This document shows positions 1-8,800 of a DNA stretch of 40,143 bases, piece after piece; position 1 is the stretch's first letter, and each line of letters starts with the position of its first letter. Under the pieces are notes generated by a model. It did no database searches. It was given only the letters and a program-made list of their open reading frames with translations, and had not been told where the DNA came from. The position numbers and the translations under genes are program-made. Origin of the DNA: JANNNF01 sp040385825 (GTDB taxonomy: Bacteria; Pseudomonadota; Alphaproteobacteria; Rhodobacterales; Rhodobacteraceae); NCBI GenBank assembly GCA_040385825.1, contig JAZKGQ010000015.1, positions 1 to 40,143 of the forward strand, written 5' to 3'.

Positions 1-151
1 GCTGCGTCATGGTTCCTGCGTTTCGACATCTCTGTTCTCCTCGTGCTTGGAGACCAGCAGACCTCAGATCGTAGCTTCCGTCACTGTCCGATTTTCGGGG
101 AGTAGCTCACTGCGGGGTGATCGTACAGGATCTTGCGCGTGATGCCTGCAA

Positions 152-346
152 TCAGCGCAGGCTCCCCGGCCCCCCGCGCCTGATGCGCAGGTTTGTACCA
201 GTTCCAGCATCTGTTGGGATGCGCCGTGCGCGGCTGTGCCGGATACCCACTTTCTGCATCACGGTTGTCGCAGCCAAAAGGTTGCCAGAGCGGGTCAGTT
301 TTGTCGCGCGGGCAAAAGCGCGCCGCAAGCGGGTGAACATCTTCAT
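152..346 (-). pseudogene. Possible truncated N-terminus of a PHB-depolymerase-type esterase
   Basis: A 64-codon frame that starts with an AGGA ribosome-binding site about seven bases upstream of ATG. Its first 30 residues (MKMFTRLRRAFARATKLTR, then SGNLLAATTVMQK) resemble the basic, amphipathic N-terminal leader I know from PHB-depolymerase-family esterases of proteobacteria, which carry an [AT]RAGNLxEAT-like segment. After about residue 32 the frame becomes Arg/Ser-rich and looks non-coding, then stops; no alpha/beta-hydrolase GxSxG motif follows in any frame down to position 1. It lies 62 bp downstream of the catalase stop. I see a well-formed start and a short leader; the family link is recalled from memory and the rest of the gene is either lost or was never there. 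It could equally be a chance frame. Confidence 0.3.
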
Positions 347-408
347 TTTGTTTCCTGAAGTGACAGGTGCCTTGCCGCAATCGGGGACAAGGCACCGGAG
401 CCTGTGTC

Positions 409-2499
409 TCAGGCGTTTATCATCGCTTCGCGTGGCCAGAACCGCAGCGCGGCGCAGGCTGTCAGAAACGCCTGCGCCGACCCTGTTTTGCCAAGTACAA
501 ACAGCCCCTTGTCATCGGCATCAGCCAGCCCGCACCCGTCAAACAGCGCCGCACTGACATCGTTGCAGGCGATGAACTTGCAATGCGCATAGGCATCTGA
601 CAGAAAATCCTGTGCGGGTTTACTGGTGGCCAGCGTGTCGTTGCCGGGAAAGATCGCCACCGCATCGAACAGCACCGAAGGCGCGCCGCCGATCCGTTCA
701 TCGGCAGCGTGCAGGGTGCCATCGCTATCGGTTACTCCACCGATTTTTGGCGCGATGATCTTCACCAGCACCCCTGCCGCCGCTGTAGCCTTGCGAAATC
801 GGGCCAACAGACCCGCGTCAACGCCATCGCTGACCATGACACCGATCACCCGGCCCTTGAAACTTTCGGGCGGATTCAGGTGGATGCTCAGCGACCTGCA
901 AGGGGCAAGATCCTTGCGGGTGGGCTGTGCGGCGGGTGCGGGATCCGGCAGATCCGCGATTCCCAACCGGTCGGCGACATCGCGCGCGAAGGCATCGTCA
1001 ATGTTCATCAGATGCGACACGATGCGTGCACGGATGCCGGGCTCGACGCATTTTGACAGTTCAAACACGATGGCCGACCGGATATGACCCTGCTCCACCG
1101 GGGTCTGGCTGATGTAGAATTGCCGAGCCTGACTGTAATGATCGGCAAAACTTTCGGGCCGCAGCCGGGCTTTCTCGCCCGTTTCGGGCACTTTGTAGCT
1201 GACATAGCCTTCCAGAGGATGCGCGCGCGGGCCGCTTCCCCAGCCGTTCGGTTCATAGTTCACCCGGCCCTTGCGGGCATGGGTCTGCATGTGGCCGTCC
1301 TGCTGATAGTTGTGGACGGGGCAGCCCTTCGGCGCATTCACCGGGATCTTGGTGAAGTTCGGCCCGCCAAGGCGTTTCAGCTGAGTGTCGAGATATGAAA
1401 AATTGCGCCCCTGAAGCAGCGGATCATTGGTGAAATCAATCCCCGGCACGACGTTCTGGGTGCAGTAGGCCACCTGTTCTGTGGCAGCAAAGAAATTGTC
1501 CACCGCGCGGTCCAGCGTCATGGTGCCGATGATCTGAACCGGGCAGTCCTCTTCGGGGATCAGCTTGGTCGGGTCCAGCACGTCAAAGGCGAAACTGTCG
1601 GCGAAGGCCTGATCGAACAATTGAACGCCCAGATCCCAGGCCGGAAAATCGCCCCGGTCGATGGCATCCCACAGATCGCGGCGGTGGCGGTCGGCATCCG
1701 CGCCATTGCCCTTGACCGCCTCGTCCCAGACCACGGATTGCAGACCCATCTTCGGCTTCCAATGGAATTTCACAAAGGTCGATTTCCCGTCCGCAGTCAC
1801 GAAACGGAATGTATGTACCCCGAACCCCTCCATCGTGGAGAAAGAACGCGGCAGCGCCCGGTCGGACATCGCCCACATGATCGTGTGCATCGCTTCGGGA
1901 GTCAGCGAGATGAAATCCCAGAAGTTGTCATGCGCCGAAGCCGCCTGCGGAAAGCCGCGGTCGGGTTCGGGTTTCACCGCATGGATCAGATCGGGGAACT
2001 TGATCGCGTCCTGAATGAAGAACACCGGGACGTTGTTGCCGACCAGATCCCAGTTGCCCTCGTCGGTGTAGAACTTGACGGCAAAGCCGCGCACGTCACG
2101 CGCAAGGTCGGGGGAGCCTTTGCTGCCCGCCACGGTAGAAAACCGCACGAACACTTCGGTTTCCTTGCCCTTTGCTGCGAAGGGCGCAGCGCGGGTCACC
2201 TCGGGCAGGGCGCGGGTACAAACAAATGTGCCATGCGCGCCGTAACCTCGCGCGTGCACCACACGTTCCGGGATGCGTTCATGATCAAAGTGAAAGATCT
2301 TTTCGCGCAGCGCGAAATCTTCCAGCAGCGTCGGGCCGGGTGCCCCGAGACGCAACGAGTTCTGGTTGTCGGCAATCACCACGCCTTGCGCTGTGGTCAG
2401 CCTCTCGTCGCCGTCTTCGGCATGTTGATGAATCTCTCCTCCCGCCCCTCTGGCCGAAATCAGATCGTTCAGATCAGGCGATTGAAACGGGGTTTTCAT
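409..2499 (-). CDS. katE: Large-subunit catalase (KatE/HPII type) with C-terminal amidotransferase-like domain
   Basis: Heme catalase that dismutates hydrogen peroxide in the cytoplasm. The 696-residue product has the long clade-2 layout: catalase core at roughly 25-500 and a flavodoxin/DJ-1-like class I amidotransferase domain from about 540 to the end (GRVIGVMVSDGVDAG onward). Visible markers are the distal His in VVHARGYGAHG (H82), the substrate-channel segment VFFIQDAIKFPD and the proximal heme-ligand signature RNFSYLDTQ. The frame stays open for another 227 codons upstream, but that part is low-complexity run-on. ATG at 2499 was chosen because AAAGG stands seven bases upstream and the protein then starts as in relatives (MKTPFQSPDL); ATGs at 2514 and 2523 are less likely. 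Size is close to HPII (about 750). The gene stands alone, separated from ndvB by a hairpin. Family certain; the symbol is by architecture. Confidence 0.95.
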   Translation of the reverse strand: MKTPFQSPDLNDLISARGAGGEIHQHAEDGDERLTTAQGVVIADNQNSLRLGAPGPTLLEDFALREKIFHFDHERIPERVVHARGYGAHGTFVCTRALPEVTRAAPFAAKGKETEVFVRFSTVAGSKGSPDLARDVRGFAVKFYTDEGNWDLVGNNVPVFFIQDAIKFPDLIHAVKPEPDRGFPQAASAHDNFWDFISLTPEAMHTIMWAMSDRALPRSFSTMEGFGVHTFRFVTADGKSTFVKFHWKPKMGLQSVVWDEAVKGNGADADRHRRDLWDAIDRGDFPAWDLGVQLFDQAFADSFAFDVLDPTKLIPEEDCPVQIIGTMTLDRAVDNFFAATEQVAYCTQNVVPGIDFTNDPLLQGRNFSYLDTQLKRLGGPNFTKIPVNAPKGCPVHNYQQDGHMQTHARKGRVNYEPNGWGSGPRAHPLEGYVSYKVPETGEKARLRPESFADHYSQARQFYISQTPVEQGHIRSAIVFELSKCVEPGIRARIVSHLMNIDDAFARDVADRLGIADLPDPAPAAQPTRKDLAPCRSLSIHLNPPESFKGRVIGVMVSDGVDAGLLARFRKATAAAGVLVKIIAPKIGGVTDSDGTLHAADERIGGAPSVLFDAVAIFPGNDTLATSKPAQDFLSDAYAHCKFIACNDVSAALFDGCGLADADDKGLFVLGKTGSAQAFLTACAALRFWPREAMINA

Positions 2500-2864
2500 G
2501 GGTTGGCCTTTCATGGCGGGCATAATGGGCGGGCATAAGGGCAGGGCTGGGGCGCGGGGTCGGGCTGAGAGGGCATCGCTTCGCGGGAATTGCAGCCGAT
2601 CAGGGGGCTTGGCTGTCGCGTTTATCGGCAAGGACTGGCGAAATGGTTCTCGGCGTCCTTGGGGCTGGCTGAGGTCACGTCGATGTCGGCCGCAGGTTTC
2701 ATTGCAGATCTGGTGAGTGTGGCGGCGATATTGGGCTGCGGAGTCGGAGCACGCTGACGAACGCTTGGCGTCGCGGAAAGTTCCCGGTTTCCCCGCATCA
2801 AAGCCGCAAGGATCTGTTCTTTGATGCGGGGCCAGACGCAGGGCCAGACGCAGGCCTTGGGTGG
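2500..2864. other. Catalase/ndvB intergenic region
   Basis: This 365-bp stretch has no convincing gene; the open frames in it are short or run-on from the catalase frame. It must carry the catalase promoter (minus strand), but I see no clear -35/-10 pair or OxyR-like site. Its only clear structures are the hairpin at 2791-2831 and, directly beside it, a tandem duplication of the 12-mer GCCAGACGCAGG at 2831-2842 and 2843-2854. Confidence 0.6.
2791..2831 (-). terminator. Perfect 13-bp hairpin downstream of ndvB
   Basis: CCCCGCATCAAAG (2791-2803) and CTTTGATGCGGGG (2819-2831) are exact reverse complements separated by 15 bases. The structure sits 34 bp past the ndvB stop codon on the transcribed strand and ahead of the catalase gene. 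There is no T-run after the stem on either strand, so this is a stem-loop that probably ends or protects the 8.4-kb ndvB message rather than a textbook intrinsic terminator. Confidence 0.6.
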
Positions 2865-5800
2865 TCAGGACGCAACTGCCCCCAGTACGATGCGCAAAAT
2901 CTGGGGGCCGTCGCGCAGGTTCAGGCGCACCGGGCCGCCGGAATGCAGCAGGGCGGTGCCATCGACCCAGACACCAGCAACGCCCGTGCCGCGCCCCTCC
3001 GGGTTTTCGATCGTGATACGCACGGTGCTGTCGCCATGCTGTACCGTGACTGTGACCTCGGGCCAATCGGCGGGCAGGCAGGGGTTCAGGACAAGCGTCC
3101 CGCCCTCGCGCGACAGCCCGAGGATGCCTTCCACCCCCGCCCGGTACATCCAGCCCGCCGAGCCGGTGTACCATGACCATCCAGCCCGTCCGGCGTGCGG
3201 GGCTGTGGAATAGACATCCGCGGCAATCACATAGGGTTCGGCCTTGTAAACCTCGGCGTCAGTCGCGCTGCGGGTGTGGTTGATCGGGTTCAGCAGCGCA
3301 AACAGGCTGGCGGCCCTGTCGCCCTGCCCAAGGCGGGCAAATGCCATCACAGCCCACATCGCGGCATGGCTGTACTGCCCGCCGTTTTCGCGCAGGCCGG
3401 GGGGGTAGCCCTTGATGTAGCCGGGGTCATGCGCAGTCCTGTCAAAGGGCGGTGTGAACAGCAGGGCAACCCCCGGATCGGCCTTGACGAGATGGGCTTG
3501 AACCGCGTCCATGCCTTGCGCTGCCCGTGCGGGATCGGCCGCGCCTGACAGTACGGCCCAGGATTGCGCAATGCTGTCGATCCGGCATTCGTCCGAGCTG
3601 GCAGACCCCAGCAGCGCGCCATCGTCATAGGTGCCCCGCCTGTACCATGCCCCGTCCCAGCCGTCGGCCTCTATCGCGCGGCGCAGCGCATCGGCATGGG
3701 CAAGCCAGCGCGCGGCGCGGGCCGGATCGCGCGCGCGGGCCAAGGGGGCGAACATGGTGATCGTCGTGATCAGCAGCCAGCCCAGCCAGACGCTGGTGCC
3801 CTGACCTTTTTCGCCCACCCTGTTCATGCCGTCGTTCCAGTCGCCGGTGCCGATCAGGGGCATCCCGTTTGCGCCGGTCAGCAAGATGGCCTGATCAAGC
3901 CCGCGGGCGCAGTGTTCAAAGATGCTGGCGGTGTCGTCCGTGACCGAGGGTTGGTGAAAGTCATCATGCGCGCCCGGCGGCACCGGCGGACCCTGCAAGA
4001 AAGGCACCTGCTCGTCGAGCAGGGAAAGATCCCCCGTGACCGCAAGATAGCGCGCGACGCCAAAGCCCAGCCAGACCCTGTCATCCGAGATATGGGTGCG
4101 CACCCCCTGGCCGGAATGCGGCAGCCACCAATGCTGCACGTCGCCTTCGGGATATTGCCGCGCGGCTGCGCGCAGCAGATGGTCGCGCGTCATGTCGGGG
4201 CGGGTGAAGGTCAGCGCCATGCCATCCTGCAACTGATCGCGGAAGCCATAGGCCCCGCTGGCCTGATAAAACCCGGCCCGCGCCCAGATGCGGCAGGCGA
4301 GGGTCTGATACAAAAGCCAGCCGTTGAGCATGATGTCCATGGCGCGGTCGGGCGTCTGCACCTGCACGGCCCCCAGAAGCCCGGCCCAATGGTCGGCGAC
4401 GGCGGCCTGAACGGCATCCAGATCGGCGGCGCGGTAGCGCTGGATCAGGCCGCGCGCCTGTTCGATCACAGGCGATTGTCCCAGCAACATGCGCAGTTCA
4501 ACCTGTGCGCCGGGCGGCAAGGTGATGATCCGTTGCTGGGCCGCACAGGGGTCCATCCCGCCGCCGACACGGCCCGACAGGGCAGGCCCTTGCAGGCCCT
4601 GCGGATGTGCCATGCTGCCGCCGATACCAAGAACTTCGGCGCGGTCGCCTGAAAAGCCATGCGGCATCGGGCCGATATCGGCAAAGGTCACACGTCCGGG
4701 AAAGGCTGTGCTGTAGGGGTTGCGCGCCATCAACGCGCCCGTCTCGGGGTCGTGTTCCGTGGTCACGGTATGTGCGGTGGCGGCGCGTGAGGTGCCAAGC
4801 ACCAGTTCCGCATAGGTGGTGATGCACAGCCGGCGCGGGCGGGCCGTCTGGTTGTGCAGGGTCAGGCGGGTGATGCGGACAGGGTCGTCAAGCGGCACGA
4901 ATTGCACCATGCTGCTCGCAATGCCGTGCGACACATGGTCAAAGCGCGTGTAGCCAAAGCCGTGCCGGGCGACATAGGTGCCCTTGCCGCGCATCGGCAG
5001 GCTGGTGGGCGTCCAGAGCGCGCCACTGTCGAGATCGCGCAGATAGACGGCCTCGCCGGGGGTATCGGTGACAGGATCATTCGACCAAGGCGTGATCTGG
5101 TTTTCGCGGCTGTTCTCGGCCCAGACCGGGCCCGAGCCTTCAGCCGAGGTGATGAAACCGAACCCCGGATTCGCCACGACGTTGATCCATGGCGCAGGTG
5201 TGGTTGCCCCGTCGCGCAGGATGGTCACATATTCGCGGCCATCCGCCGCAAATCCGCCGGTGCCATTGAAGAATTCCAGTTCGGGCGTGGCCATGTCCTG
5301 CATCGGCGGCAGTGCGGCAACCTCCGGCCGCAAAGGAAGCGGCGCAGGGGTGGCGGGCGCAGGGGCGGGGTCGGCAAGTGCGTCAAGCTGCTGGCCGATG
5401 TCGCCTCGGCTGGCCACCAGAACCGCGCGCGCGACCGACAGCAACAGATCGCGGCCCCCCGGTGTCAGCAGGTCCGAGCGCAGGGCATGTACCGTTCCCC
5501 GCATCTGTGCCCCCGCGGCAGACGGGCGGGCTTGTGCCATGCGTACGGCGGTTTCAATCCCGATCTGCAAATCCTGCACATAGGATGACGCACGGTCGTT
5601 CAGGATGACAAGATCGACCGCGAATTGCCGGGTGCGCCAGTATTCGTGCGCGGCAAGGATCTGGCGCACCACCGCAAGATCGGCAGCATCGTCTATGCGC
5701 ATGACCACGATCGGCACATCTCCCGAGATGCCATGGGGCCAGAGGCCGGATTGCGGACCAGCCCCGGCAATGATGCGGCCGGATGCCGGGCGAAGGCGCG

Positions 5801-8800
5801 GATCGCTGCGCAGCACAGCCCCGGCGAGGGTCTGGAAATCGGCGGCCTCGCCATGCGAGATGTCGAGATGACGCGACTGCACCCGCGCCTGTGTCCATGC
5901 CAGTGTGGTGGCGCGGTCGAAGGAGGACGGATCGCGGTGGCGTTCAACACTGTCGAGCAGGGCGGCGGGGCTGTCTGCGACCACGGTCCAGAAGGTCACT
6001 TGCGCCTTGCCACCGGCAGGCACCGACACGCGGCGGCGGATGGCAAAGATCGGGTCGAGCACGGTGCCCACGGTGCCGCTGAGCGGTGCTGTTGCCATCG
6101 CAGGATCGGCGAGCGTGCCGCCGCGCCCGATAAACCGCGCGCGGTCGGATTCGTACTGCAGGGGGGCTGTTTCCGTGCCTTCGACAACGGCAAGATGCGC
6201 GGCCCAGACATCGGCGTCACCGGGAGCGCGCTTGCGCCGGGTGGCGATGATGACCCCCAGATCGGGCTGATAATCGGTCACGACGAACATCTTGGAGAAC
6301 GCAGGATGGGCGAGATCCGACGCGAGGGGCGCAAGCACCAGTTCGACATAGGAGGTCAGGTCGATCTCACGCGCGCGCCGTCCGGTATTGGTCAGCGTGA
6401 CACGGCGCGCTTCGGCGTCATCCTCGGCAGAGACGACGATCTCTGTTGTCGTGGTGAGGCTGCCGTTGCGGTGCGTATAGACGGCCTGATGCTCGCTGAA
6501 CACCGATGTATGCAGATCCGGAAGCTTGCCGGTCGGCTGCACGCCGCCAGACCATGCCTCGCCCGAGCGCACGTCGCGCAGAAAGAGGAACGACCCTTGC
6601 GCATCCAGCGTCGCATCGGCGCGCCAGCGTGTGACGGCCAGCCCGCGCCATTGGCTGTATCCGGCACCCGTGGGGGTCAGCATCACGCCATACTGTCCGT
6701 TGGACAGCAGATGCGCGGTGGGTCGAGCCGTTGCCGGGTTATCGAACCTGCGGACGCGGGGCACATCTGCGGGCTCGGCTGCGGTGATTGCCAGCTCTTG
6801 TGCATGCGGTTTGTTGATCGCGACATCGCGCGGGCTGCGTTCCTGCAGCAGCAGCTCGACGGCCTGAATCATCGGAATGCTGTGAAACCGGCTGCGCAGA
6901 ACGCCGTCCATCAGTGTGTTGGCAATCGCCGTGATGGTCATGCCCTGATGATGCGCCATGAAGCTGCTCACGATGGCCATGGCCTCGCCGTCGCGCAGCC
7001 GTGCCGGTGTGAAATCAAGCGCCTCGTAAAATCCGTAGCGACCTTCGGCCCCCATGGCGGCCAGACGCGCATAGTTGGCGACGGCGGCGGGCGCGTCGAT
7101 CATGGTTGCCAGGCCCGTGGCATAGGGTGCGACAACGCGGTTCTGGCCAAGCCCGCGTTTCAGCCCCAGACCGGGGACGCCGAAGTTGGAATATTGATAG
7201 GTCATTTCCAGATCGCGGGCGTTGTAGGACGATTCCGAAATGCCCCAGGGAATGTCCAGCATGCGGGCATAGGATTGCTGACGGCGCACAATCAGCCCCG
7301 TGGTCCGCGCAAGCATGGACCCGGCGGGCGCGCGCATGACAAGCGACGGCATCAGGTATTCGAACATCGACCCTGACCATGAAATCAACGCCGCTCCGGC
7401 ACCGATCGGTGTGACCTGACGCCCCAGCCTGAACCAGTGACGGGTCTTGATGTCGGCCTTGGCGATGGCAAACAGGCTTGCCAGCCGCGCTTCGGACGCG
7501 AGCATGTCATAGCAACTGGGATCGAGCGCATTGGTGGGGACGGAAAACCCGATCGACAACAGTTCCTTGTCAGGGTCGAGCAGGAAGGCGAAGTCCATGT
7601 CCATGGCAAAGCGGTCAGCGCTGTGCGCAATCGCCGCAAGGCGCGCGGACCTGTCGGCCACCGCAGCAGAACCCAGCCGCTGCACCATGCTGTAGGTCCA
7701 GAACGCAAGATCCGAGGTCGGGCCGGCGCAGGTGACCGCCAGGGGATGCGCCCGATGCACGCTGGCCGTGATCTTGTCGACCTGCCCGGTCTGAAGCGCC
7801 TCCCCGATGTCATCGAGCGCGCGCTGACAGTCCGTGCCCGCAACACCTGCCAGCGTGCAGGCTTGCTGCGCCAGAAGAAGCGCATCTTTCAGGCCATGTG
7901 TCAGGGCGGGGTCGCCTGCAGTTTGCGCGGCCCAGATGCGGCAGGTTTGCGCAACAACAAGCAGGTGGCCTGCCAGATTGCCGCTGTCAACCGAGGACAC
8001 ATAAGCGGGGTCGAGTACTCGCAGATCGGTCGTGTCATACCAATTGTAGAAATGCCCGCGAAACCGGGCCATCCGTGCCATCGTGGCAAGCGTCTGTTCC
8101 AGCCTTTCGATAGCGGCGCCTTCGGAGATCCAGCCCATGTCGCGCGCAGCGACGGTGGACAGCAGATACAGCCCGATATTGGTCGGCGAGGTGCGATGGG
8201 CGATGACGGGTTTCGGCGTCTCCTGAAAATTGTCGGGGGGCAGGAAATTGTCTTCCGCCGTCACGAAAGTCTCGAAGAAACGCCACGTCCGCCGGGCGAT
8301 CAGGCGCAGGGTGCGGCTGTCCTGTGCGGTCAGGTCCGAAATGGCGTCTGCCGGTTGCGGGCGGCTGATACAGGCGGCGACCCAAGGCGCAAAGGCCCAG
8401 AGCAGGGCGAACGGCGCGACAAGTGGCCATACGCCGGGATTGAGCACCAGCACCAGAGCTGTGGTCCCCAACCCCAACGCGGTGCCACCGGCCTGCATGC
8501 GATAGCTTGACAGGACACCAGGTTGCGCCCCTGCGCTAATCTGGGCGGCAGGGGTCCATTGCAGCAGGTTCCGCCGGGTGATGCCAAGTCGCAGCAGGGT
8601 GCGGCCAATCGCGTCTGCCATCAGCCATGCCTGATCGGCCAGCAACATCAGGGTCAGCCCGATCTGCCCGAGCGCACTTGCCGTGTCGTGCCGAAGGGCG
8701 GTGAAATGGGCGCGCAGGCTGATGCCCAGCTTGCGCGGCACGATGTCATGCGGCAGACCCAGAACGCGGGGCAGGGCGAGCATGGCAATGACCCAGGCCG

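Noticed and set aside
2500..3180. Upstream extension of the catalase frame to 3180
   Set aside because: It runs antiparallel-in-phase over the ndvB end, has nonsense-like composition, and the family N-terminus plus SD lie at 2499.
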